Assembly (NCBI RefSeq): GCF_026151205.1
Contig: NC_087084.1
Coordinates: 7,489,394 to 7,553,393 of the forward strand
Direction: 5' to 3'
DNA: 64,000 nucleotides
Origin: Bolinopsis microptera
Lineage: Eukaryota > Ctenophora > Tentaculata > Lobata > Bolinopsidae
The notes beneath the pieces were generated by a model. The model had not been told where the DNA came from, ran no database searches, and saw nothing but the letters and a program-made list of their open reading frames with translations. Made by a program: the position numbers and the translations under genes. Position 1 is the stretch's first letter. Each line of letters opens with the position of its first letter. Of the stretch, positions 54,401 through 64,000 are shown piece by piece.

Positions 54401-57400
54401 TGGAGGTAATAAGATGTAAGTTTTATTCAACTAATAACTATGCAGTTATGTAACCGTGAAAAATGCATTTAACCAATTAATTCAGACCTCACCCTGGACG
54501 TGATCTGTGACGATGTCTCCACCATATTTGTTGACGGAGAACAGCAGGATGTTGCAGGAACTGGGGCCTGGAACCAGCTCGCCAGTGTCCGTATCTCTGG
54601 AGATACCAAAGTAGTAGGAGTTCAGTGCAGGAATACTGGCGGTCCTTACGGTATCATGGCTCAGATCCTTGATGGGTCCAAGAAGGTTATAATAATTATT
54701 ATTAATCGTTATACAATTTAAGCACCTTAGCTAACTCATTAAGTTGTTAAAATATCAATCAACTCTACCCAGTTCGCACCATAGTACGTTGAATTAAACT
54801 AATCATTACAATAAACACAAACAACATTCAATATTTCTTCAAATAGCAAATAACTAGCGATCACCATTCACCAAGTGTTTAGCACACCTGTGCCCTGACT
54901 CGGAAACACAACAGGATCCTAATACTTCCCATTCTTCGGAGAGAGATTTAATACCGCTCTCACCCCAGGTTGTTGCTGTCTCTGACGACTCCTGGAGTTG
55001 CTCCAACGCTGCTGAAGACGGCTGGTCTACAGGTGATTTTGTGGAGGGGGACAACTGGAAACCCGCAGCTTACTACAACGGACACCCACCGTACAAAACA
55101 GCTCAACAGGTCACTTTAAAAGCCAAATATAAGCACATAAAACCTTCTCAAGCCTCCACTGATTCATCTATTATTGACATTATTTGTTTGATTGTGCCGT
55201 AAAAATAAATGATTGTTTTGTTAAAATAATTGTTTTCTTAACAGGCCTGGCGGAGCATGTCCCTCAATAAAAGGATTATATGGACCGCCTCTGGAGCTGA
55301 TACAACTGTTTACTGCCGTAAAGTCATGCCTGCAGCTGCTCGTTAGTTTTTATTTTTATGTTTTAGTCGGGGACTTCCTTGATTTTATATTAAGATTTTT
55401 ATTCTACAGTCCCTAACTAGTATAGTTAGGGACTGTTTTGCATTTTTTAGGTTAGGACTTTCTTGATATGCATTGTTTAAGTTATTTCATCACCAAAACT
55501 ATATTTTGACCCCTGATTAATATCCCAGCACCAAAGCTAGCCGTATCAGCAGCCTGGAAACTCATCCCTGGAGGCCTTACTAAAATAAGCAAGGGAAAAT
55601 CTGGTGTATGGGGTGTAAACAGAGTTAATGGTATCTATAGACTCAATGGAGATGGTAAGGAATACATTATTTAACTAAGCAATTAGCTAGTCAGTTAATT
55701 ATTTAATAATGTTAACATTTTACTAATTAACGTGACAAGGAATACATTATAAATATTTGAGTAATCAATGTAATACATTATTAATATACATATTATATAT
55801 AATTAATTGATAAACTAATTATTGATACATCACAGGAACTAGCTGGACTAAAATAGCCGGAGGTTTAGTCCAGGTCTCGTCAGGAGCTTCAGTTTGGGGT
55901 GTCAATAGAAACGACATGATTTACAGATATAAGGGAGGAAACCAGTGGGAGAATATCGGTGGCCGCCTTACAAATGTTAGTTAATTATCTTATACTTAGC
56001 TAATTTATTAGTTAATTACTAATTAGTTTATTGATAAATGTATATAAACTTACCGTTATGATTCTGCTCAGTAAACAAACGTTGGTGAACAAAATTTTAG
56101 TTTTAATAACTAAAACGTTCAGCAGATTAAGGTTTTTGTCTGTAGGCTGTGATGTTGTTTTTGTAAAACCAACATAATTAACATAATGATTAATTTACTA
56201 ATCAATTAATTAACATAAGGATTAGTAAATTAAATAGCATAATTAACATAATGATTGATTAATTATGCAACATAATCACTATAATGTTACAGGTGGATGT
56301 GAGTGAAAACGATAACGTCTGGGGAGTTAACCGAGGAGGAAACATCTACAGATGGCTGGGAACCAGGTTTAATTAGTTGACTAACTAGTTAATTATTTAG
56401 TTATTCAGTTAATTAGTTAATTATGTATTTAATAAGTTAGTTAATTAGTTAGTTGTTAAAAACTGATTTGGTTGGCAAAAATCGATGGAGCAGATATTAA
56501 TTAGTTAATTATTTAGTCAATTAGTTAATTAATTAGTTAGTTAATAAGACAGTTTATTGGTTAGTTATTTAGTTAATTAACAACACATATCAGATGGGAG
56601 CAGATCGGTGGAGCAGCTATTCAAGTCAGTGTGGGAAATTCTGGAGTATGGGTTGTAAACAGCGCAAACAATATTTACTACAGAGTCGGAACATATGGTG
56701 ATTCTGGAACTGCTGGAACTGGTGTAAGTTAATTAGCTAATTAGCTAATTAGAACTGGTGTTAATTTATCTATTATTCGCACTGGACATTGAAAACATTA
56801 ATAAATCTTTTGTATGATTTTATAAAATATAGATACATCCTTGTTCCAGCTGAGAAAATTTAGAATATTCATAATTTGTAACTGGTTCGACTCATGATTT
56901 TATCTTCTACCAGTGGACTCACGTACCAGGAAAACTGAAATGGATCTCATCGGGAAATAACATAGTGGTCGGTGTGAATGCTAATAACGATATCTACTAC
57001 CGATCTGGTATGAGTGCAGATACTCCTACTGGAACTGGATGGAACAAAGTCAATGGAAAGCTAATGAACATCGACCTTCTGGATGATGAGGTACTTTACG
57101 CTCCATATATGGGGATCACGCGATGTTTTTATAGCTGACCCCCCCCCCCCCTCTAAATAGTTATAGTCTACCATAAGATACTAATAAGAACATTTTTAAA
57201 AAGTTGAATAAAACTGTGCCCGAGTAAAAATTTTCCAAAAATCTGGCTTAATTTTTAGACCAAATTTGCTGCATCCAGATTTTACTCAAATTTAATAATG
57301 ATAATAACGTTAATTGACGACGTTAACAACGTTGATTGACGACGTTAACAACGGTAATTTAAACTAACGATGTGGATAACATCAAATCTCTTCTTTTCAG

Positions 57401-60400
57401 GTAGTGGGAACGAACACGGCTATGAACATTTTCAGATGCCCCATGGTGGCCCCACCACCTCCTGTTAAATACTCCCCCTGTGATGAAACTGATAGTTGTG
57501 TCAGGGAAGTGGGAATTGGAGCTCTTCTTGCAGCTGGTAATTATTTATTCGGTTATCTAATTAGTTTGGTAATATATTAGTTAATAGTTGGTGCCACCTC
57601 CTCTCATATCAAGTACACTCTTTCACTTTGTGATAAGACTGATAGTTGTGTGGCATGTTAAGCATGTTAAGCATCCTTTCCCCTCCGTAAGGCACCCTAA
57701 AAGTGTTTCTAACAACAAACAAGGATAATGAAGTAGATCTACAGTGTATCTATATACACTGATAAAAACTAAGCGAGTAATAAAAAACTGCAGGAAGTCA
57801 GCTGGTTTCGAAGAACGGTCGAGCTAAGCTAGTTATGCAGGATGACGGTAACCTGGTCCTATACTGTGTGGTCGGAGGAGCAGTGTTGTGGAACAGTGAG
57901 TCTAACGGAAAGGGAGTCGACTCCGGACTCAAGCTTCAAGTGAGTTTCATTATGTGATAATCATATCATGTCGTAACACTCCTTATATGGGTATCACGTG
58001 ATAATGTCATGTTAAAATATCACGTGATACCCAAATAAGAAGTGTTTTATTGTGCGATAATGCCATGTTGGAAGGGTAGTTAATAAAACAAATATTTAAT
58101 AAAACAAATATTTATTTTTACGGCACAATCAAACAATATCAATAATAAATAAATCAGGGGAGGTTTGAAGAGGTTTCAAGTGCCGAAGGCCACTGCTTAT
58201 CTTTAGGATTTGAGAGTGACCTGTGCTTAAAACCCCCTCAACCATCCACTACGTCAATATACAGGGTGGGCCAAAAGTCAGTGTGCAAACGTTGGGTCTT
58301 ATACCTCCGCCGTGTTTTAAATTTGAGAGCTGTTGCTTTGCAAATGACATACTGTACTTACTGGTTCGAGGATTCCGTCGTCAAAATTTGAAAATTCGAA
58401 TATTTTAGACCACGCCCATTCAATATTAAAACACCTATATTGTTTTCTCAGAACATGCTGAACGCCTAATTTTTTCAGAGACGGTAGATTATCAAATGTT
58501 GCATATGATCTGAAAACATGAGGCAAAACGGATTAGAAATGACGAAGTTATCAAGCATTTTGTGTATCTCGTTAACAAAATTGACTGGGTGATTATGTGA
58601 CACCGTGACACGACACCTTAATTGGGCACCCTTAACAATTCCCATAATGTTTAACGGGGTAGTTAACGGGGTCACCTTATCACGTGATTAGGTAAACCAA
58701 TCACCTGATCACACGTAATGAATAAACTCGTTATGCTTCATATCTCGGTCATCTGAGAAGCTACAGTTCTAATTCTTTCAGGACAAACGTAATTCGAATG
58801 GCCAAACACAATTCAATAATATTTAGCTTGATCCGACTATCCAAACTATCAAATAAATGTGAAAATGAACCTCCATTTGAAAAAAATGAACGCGAATATT
58901 TTTCGAGTTGACAAATTCCTCGAACCAGTGGTGGTACTAAGTCATACCAGAAGGAAGTATTTCAATTGGGCAATCAGTGACTGAGCTATTAAGGCCAACG
59001 TTTGCACACTGACTTTTGGCCCACCCTGTACTTATTATACAAATATAGAAAAATATAATTATTTAAGCTAAAATTGCTTATTGGTCTAGTTTGGTGACAT
59101 AGGAGAGCCCAGTTGAGTTTTAGTTTAGGTTTATGTTTTAAATCATAGTTTGAAAGGTTAGCCATGTTTCATGGCAGAGAGAGATATCATGTGTGCAGAG
59201 CCGTACCGGATGTAGAATTTGAGATATAATATAGATTAGTTACCATATATTAGGGTCACCTCGATTTTGGAGGGATAGCAAGTGCTTTTTAAGGTTAGAT
59301 TTAATAATACCTGACGAGGCTGATAAGTCTGAATTTTTGGAAGAACCCGGGATTATTATCCCATCTTCATTAGCATCACATATTTCGAATACATAGGGGA
59401 TGAGATCATTCCAAATTTTGGCAGTATCGAGATAGCCCGACCACGGTCCGCGGACCACGGTCCGCGGACCAGTGGTCCGCGGACCACTGTCTGCGGACCG
59501 TGGTCCGCGGACCACTGTCTACCAGATCATATTACTGTATAATAACAGTATCCCCTGAATCAAGCAACAGGTGTTTGTGAATAGTTGATTGGTTACCAGA
59601 TCATATGAATGGTATGTATGGTATCTTGGATGCAATTAGTTACGACTAGCATAATTAATTGTAGCGTAGTAAATTACTGGATCAAACTATTGATTACGAT
59701 TCAAATGTGGTCTCTCGGATATAATTAGTTACGAATAATATTGATTGCTCAATGAAATAAATGATTACGATTAAAATGTGGTATATAAGTCGTTCGGTGG
59801 ACATTGATAACAACGCAGTTGTTACATTTGGAGCGGACACGAGGAGCATGAGCAGAGGAGTTAGCAAGACCTCCGGCATCAGAAGATGCTACAGGGTCAT
59901 GAGCAGCGCATGATATACCAGCATGCCTCTTGTTGCAGAAAACGCAGAAGCTTGGGTTGGCTCTGGAGACGATGAGGGTTTTACCAGCTTGAGTCCACTT
60001 GTCGAGAGGTGAGATAGGTTTGCAGATAGGGTCGCAGGGTAGGGCTGAGTTCATCCGTTTCGTTTTCTCTGAGACCATAGTTGTAGTTGTTCAAGAAGGA
60101 GTTGATGATAGAAATGATTGATGCAGTCTGATAATAGTTATTCTTTATATATTGCATGATGTGAACTGATCTCGTAAGGTTGCTTAATCGTTTAATAAGC
60201 CTTGACACCACCGCTGATTGGAATTCGCGTGCGATAATGTGAACCCTGCTTGACTCAGGGGATGATGTGAACCCTGCTTGACTCAGGAGATGCAGATGAT
60301 GTGAACCCTGCTTGATTCAGAGGATACTGTTATTATACAGTAATATGACAGTGGTCCGCGGACCACGGTCCGCAGACAGTGGTCCGCGGACCACTGGTCC

Positions 60401-62334
60401 GCGGACCGTGGTCCGCGGACCGTGGTCGGGCTATCTCGATACTGCCCAAATTTTCGTAGAGGTGTACAAAAAGTTCTGTTGGGAGATATCTAACCTCAGT
60501 AATGGGACAATCAGACGAAGTTTTTCATTTCTAGGACAGAACTTGAAAAGATCTTTAATCGACTGGGGGACATCAAATTTAAGAATTTTGAACAGTTCCA
60601 TAAATGTATGGTACATGTGCAGATTCTCCAGGTTGATAATTTTCTGCTCAGTGAATAGCGGTTTAGTGTGTTCAAGACAGTAGTTCTTGCTAGCCATATG
60701 TTCGTTATAAGTTCTTGAACGTGCACAGGTTAAGTAGTATTCTTTATGATCAAAATTGGGAATGTTACCAAATAGCAGTCTTATACATCGTTTTTGAATT
60801 GCAAAGATTTTATTCAGCATATGTTTAGGGATCCCACCCCAGCAAATTATACAATAGCTAAGATGTGACATAAAAAGAGCATTGTATAGTTTCAAATATT
60901 CAGATTTGGGAATGAATTTGCAAATTCTCTTAATCGATACAATACTGGAGTTCAGCTTTAAAGATAAATGATTAAGATGTGGTTCCCAACATAGCTGTTC
61001 GTCTATTATCACCCCAAGAAACTTTGTACATTGAACTTTTTCTAGCTTTTTGCCATCTAGTTGCAATTTATTGTGTTAAATGGTGGACATGTTGGTGCAT
61101 TTAGATTGCTACTTTGAGATCTGTTGAGTGTTGCTCAACCAAAAGAAATATAGTGAAGTATGACATACCTTATCGGACGTTAAATTACCGGATATTGCGT
61201 GAACAGCTTATGAACAGATATTAGAATGAACGTTAGGTCCTCTATACTAGCGTCCAATTAATGTCCGTTCAAATGAAGTCCGATAACGTAAACTTGTACG
61301 CCCCAATCTAAACACCTCCCTCAGGATGATGGCAACATGGTCCTCTACGCTGGAGACGCTGCCATCTGGGACAGTAAAACTAATGGAAACACCGACGCTG
61401 TGGAGCTTGTTGTCCAGAACGATCACAATGTTGTTTTGTACAGCTATGAAGATAGAAGTGTCTTGTGGAAGACTGATACTAACGGAAACAACTGTCCTGA
61501 TGCCCAATTCGTTGAGAGTAAGCAGATTAATGATTTGTTATAATATAATCTGCTTCTTTTTATATCTTTTCTGTTTAATTGATTGATATTTGTAGGCTTT
61601 TTAGTTTGATGTCAAAGTGATGATATCATTGAAGACTAAAAGGTTTGTCCCACAAAAGCTTAGACAACATCCTCTTTCAGACTGTGCTGCAGATAAATGT
61701 ATCCGGGAATCTCAGGTCGCTTCAATTCTTTCTCTTGGTAAGAATTTAAATGATCTGGCGATTGTTTATAAGGCGCAAATATTACATGTATTAGGATGCA
61801 GTGAAACTATATAAAATGTTGAATGTTGATAATTTCTTCTCGCAGCTTGACATTTGAACAAATTAACACGACGATTTAATAGGTAAGAAGATCGTCTCAA
61901 AGAACGGAAAAGCTGTGTTCACAATGCAAGCTGACGGTAACCTAGTCCTGACTTGTTCTATTAACAAGAATGTTCTGTGGAAGTCAGACACCAGTGGAGT
62001 TGCTGGAGGACTCAAATTCCAGGTACAATAATTATAAAATCATTCCAAATTGTTACCCAATCAATTAGATAACTTAACGAAGTTACCAATTTAATCCAGA
62101 TTAATTAATTCATCGATTAATTAGTCAATTTAATCCAGAGTGACGGTAACCTTGTCCTCTACGACGCAGACAGAAAGGACCTCTGGGCATCAGACTCTAA
62201 CGGTAACTATGACAACGCCGAACTAGTAGTACAGGACGACATGAACGTGGTTCTTTACTACTCTGCTGATAGAAAGGCTCTGTGGGCTACCGATACTGAT
62301 GGGGCTGAGTGTGCTGATCCTCCTAGCACTGTTG
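51479..62334 (+). CDS. Secreted kringle / galactose-binding-like / tectonin / bulb-lectin protein, 3' partial, 22 exons seen
   Basis: Exons: 51479-51530, 51905-52031, 52340-52387, 52613-52686, 53162-53317, 53594-53716, 53895-53980, 54152-54227, 54486-54685, 54969-55109, 55245-55341, 55529-55654, 55836-55975, 56293-56366, 56594-56723, 56914-57090, 57401-57536, 57794-57939, 61325-61517, 61681-61737, 61883-62022, 62139-62334. All phases agree, giving at least 898 codons. Exon 1 is a signal peptide (MRFFVAFAVLGAIALGQ). Exons 2-4 form one kringle (YRG...CQKW...CRNPS...LWCYN...CDAPKC). Exons 5-8 and 9-11 are two copies of a galactose-binding-like domain (ICDD, FIDG, CRNTGGPYGIMA, WSCSNAA). Exons 12-17 give six tectonin repeats (W..I/V.G...VWGVN...IY), enough for a complete propeller. 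Exons 17-22 hold two bulb-type lectin domains, each with three QxDxNxVxY-like motifs. Probably a multivalent glycan-binding secreted protein; function inferred. Exon 11 is trimmed at a GTTAGT donor before an apparent TAG. Confidence 0.9.
55165..55235 (+). repeat. Dispersed short repeat, copy 2
   Basis: Carries the tgtttgattgtgccgtaaaa core and runs up to the polypyrimidine tract of exon 11 of gene 6. Confidence 0.7.
57975..58046. mobile_element. 72-bp foldback MITE with CACGTGA arms
   Basis: Inverted arms of about 30 bp (aacactccttatatgggtat cacgtgat / complement) with two mismatches around a short core. Single arms or partial copies occur near 57101, 62342, 62367 and 63791, marking a small family concentrated in and after gene 6. 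Confidence 0.8.
58090..58155 (-). repeat. Dispersed short repeat, copy 3 (inverted)
   Basis: Minus-strand copy of the tgtttgattgtgccgtaaaa family in intron 18 of gene 6. Confidence 0.7.
58262..59028. mobile_element. 767-bp mariner-type MITE with 34-bp perfect TIRs and TA duplication
   Basis: The ends start CAGGGTGGGCCAAAAGTCAG and are identical in inverted orientation for 34 bp. TA flanks both sides (58260-58261 and 59029-59030). No transposase frame lies inside, so it is non-autonomous. TIR style and TA target fit Tc1/mariner. It lies in intron 18 of gene 6. Confidence 0.9.
59240..61066 (-). pseudogene. 5'-truncated LINE RT C-terminal fragment, split by a DNA transposon
   Basis: The minus-strand frame 61066-60455 carries the post-RT region (KFLGVIIDEQLCWEPHL, LYNALFMSHLSYCIICWGG, IFAIQKRCIRLLFG). 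It ends at ...TSTKIW, where the 59420-60446 element interrupts it. It resumes at 59411 with WNDLIPYVFEI and stops at 59240. Removing the insertion and one copy of the 8-bp duplication makes the two parts contiguous. The endonuclease and RT core are absent, so it is a dead 3' end. It resembles CR1/Jockey-type LINEs but is not a close copy of the 45-50 kb element. Confidence 0.85.
59420..60446. mobile_element. 1027-bp DNA transposon with long GC-rich TIRs and 8-bp target duplication
   Basis: Terminal inverted repeats of about 150 bp begin GGCAGTATCGAGATAGCCCG and contain repeated, self-complementary ggtccgcggacc units. The flanks are the perfect direct repeat CAAATTTT (59412-59419 and 60447-60454). 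One TIR has an extra 8 bases near 59519. An internal minus-strand frame (59749-60078) with a CVFCNKRHAGISC zinc-finger-like cluster may be transposase debris. An 8-bp duplication fits hAT or P superfamilies; the termini do not match the usual CAG hAT start. Confidence 0.88.
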
Positions 62335-64000
62335 GTAAGTGACACTCCTTATTTGGGCATCACGTGACACTCCTTATTTGGGCATCATATTAATACTGTC
62401 TTAATAATCTATGAAAAATGAGGGGGCGATAGTGGCAGGTCGAATCCGGGCACTTCATAGTATAGTTATTAGACTTGGGGGGGGGGGGGGGGGGGGGGGT
62501 TATTTCATTTTTAAACGCTACAGTCTAACCTTCCTGCTGCTTCATGTCTGCTTATTTAGGCATCATATTAATACTGTCTTAACACTGTCACTGTCAGTGC
62601 TGTAGAAGTGTTATAGCGAGCAGACAATAGCTGTAATCTGATTTATCTTCCAAAGAATCAATAAGATCCCTTTTTACCGCGAACCCCGATTTCCCCCAAG
62701 CTCCACGGTAGTTGAGGGTTTTACTGTACCTTCATGTACATTGTACAGTGTATACAGCTTAAGGAACTTATTTTACCATTACACGTGTCCAGCACCCAGT
62801 TTCATGAGAGGCAAGGTGCCCACGAGAGGATAGCCTGCCTCTTGGGTGTGGCAACCCTCCTAGAATATGATGCCCGGGGGGATGGGGGCCTGCACCAAGC
62901 GTCTTATTGTGTCGGAATCACTGGATCAGACCGAGGTGAGCCTTCTTCATTCGGCTCTTCGGGGGTACTTCATCTTTAAACACTACAGTCTAACCTTCCT
63001 GCTGCTTCATGTCTAGTTATTTCTAGCTGATTGTCTGACTGTCTACACTCATGCAAGTGTTTAGTCTGCACCGCCGTCCCACTGTAGTCAACATGGAAAT
63101 TAATTCATGTAATGCGAGCGGGCCATTTCTCTGAGGAAGACTAACAGTAACGGTGGAAAAACACATAATCATGCTTACCAAGTACTAATTCACTGGATTT
63201 ATATGCTTAAAGATAATGACTATAACATGGAACATACTTTGTCACTAGTAGCAGCTGGTGAATCAGCACGGTTTGATGTGTGCTGCACGTGCTGTAATAT
63301 GTATGCACGTGGTGTCATGACGGTAGGGCATACGTAAACATAACACTAGTGCGAAACATTCTGCGTAAAGCTCATAGCATTAGAAGTATGCGTAAACTTG
63401 TGTAATTCACAGCGATAATTATATATCGTGTTATTCGGTTTTGCACCTCAGGGTATAACTCAAGGGTCGACCTCGGCCTCGGTTTTATCAAAGCAAAATT
63501 TCCTCGGCCTCGGCCGCAAATCCTGCCCTCGGTCGACCCTTGGTATAACTGTTTAATATGTTGTTGTCCTCCGGAAGGTGCCAGTAGTTCTAATGACCAA
63601 TTTAAATACAAATTTATATTCAAATAATATTATAATTAAAGAACTGCACCCCAATTTTAGTAGTCTGAAAACGTGATAAATCGAAAGTTCGCTGATTACA
63701 ATCGTACATGTCAAAATCAATTTTTTATCTCAAATACTTGATACTTCCAGTCTTGCATGGAAAATGAAATGTTATTACTCAATGTTAAAAACACTCCTTA
63801 TATGGGAATCACGTGATACTTTAATAGCGTCATCAAGGTAGACGCGAAGAGGAGGGAGTCTGTCATTGTTAACCATTATATGAACCATTATATGGCTGTT
63901 AACTTGATAGCTGCAGATTCCATTCTTTAGTCCAAACGTCACGAGCCGGCTATTATAAATGCTCCCGGCTACTAGGTGGCCTATAAGTGGCACATCAAAC
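62335..64000. other. Intron 22 and onward of gene 6, repeat-bearing
   Basis: No further exon of gene 6 was recognised. Contents: two MITE half-copies (62342-62400), a poly-G run (62479-62499), a direct repeat ctacagtctaaccttcctgc at 62518-62558 and 62983-63022, a GC-rich foldback at 63453-63548 (caagggtcgacc arms with ctcggcctcgg units), and another CACGTGA half-copy near 63791. Confidence 0.65.

Noticed and set aside
55344-55346. Stop codon ending gene 6 at exon 11
   Set aside because: A GTTAGT donor overlaps it and the next exon continues in phase into tectonin repeats; kept only as a possible alternative isoform.
62437-62450. tRNA B box (ggtcgaatcc)
   Set aside because: One base short of the consensus and no cloverleaf could be drawn around it.

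Overview
The window is nuclear DNA from a multicellular animal. Genes are split by GT-AG introns, the proteins are metazoan extracellular and signalling types (adhesion GPCR, LDLa-7TM receptor, pentraxin, kringle, tectonin), the DNA is AT-rich, and an internal TTAGGG-type telomeric array is present. Many transposons and minisatellites argue against a very compact genome. A marine, possibly early-branching invertebrate such as a cnidarian fits best, but that placement is an inference; no marker gene fixes the taxon.

Six host genes were built by hand from splice sites and reading phase. (1) An adhesion GPCR on + (17 exons, 3-6206, open at the left edge). (2) A small secreted cysteine-rich pacifastin/VWC-like protein on - (3 exons, 7671-8872). 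(3) A single-exon LDLa-rich receptor with a rhodopsin-type 7TM on + (16705-20334). (4) A single-exon secreted double-pentraxin protein on + (26026-27654). (5) A secreted orphan protein of 450 aa on + (6 exons, 30832-40688). (6) A secreted kringle / galactose-binding-like / six-blade tectonin / bulb-lectin protein on + (22 exons seen, 51479-62334, running off the right edge). Genes 2, 4, 5 and 6 encode secreted proteins and 1 and 3 encode surface receptors. Pentraxin, tectonin and bulb-lectin modules suggest innate recognition or mucus functions. No operon-like linkage is claimed.

Mobile DNA fills much of the rest. It includes a broken Penelope-like element with LTR-like direct repeats (about 11.6-14.3 kb), a TA-flanked MITE inside one of its repeats (14356-14936), a hAT remnant with terminal inverted repeats (15.5-16.2 kb), a TGTGAC-rich satellite region with an 87-bp palindrome (22.5-25.3 kb), and two foldback elements, one carrying the telomeric array (36.3-37.2 kb). 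A LINE fragment lies at 41.8-43.9 kb and an apparently intact two-ORF LINE at about 44.8-50.6 kb. Intron 18 of gene 6 holds a nest of elements: a mariner-type MITE, a LINE 3' fragment, and a foldback transposon with a perfect 8-bp target duplication inside that LINE.

The most unusual coding feature is ORF1 of the intact LINE. It joins an AlkB-like 2-oxoglutarate/Fe(II) dioxygenase domain to an SGNH/GDSL esterase domain. The next most unusual is the domain order of gene 6.
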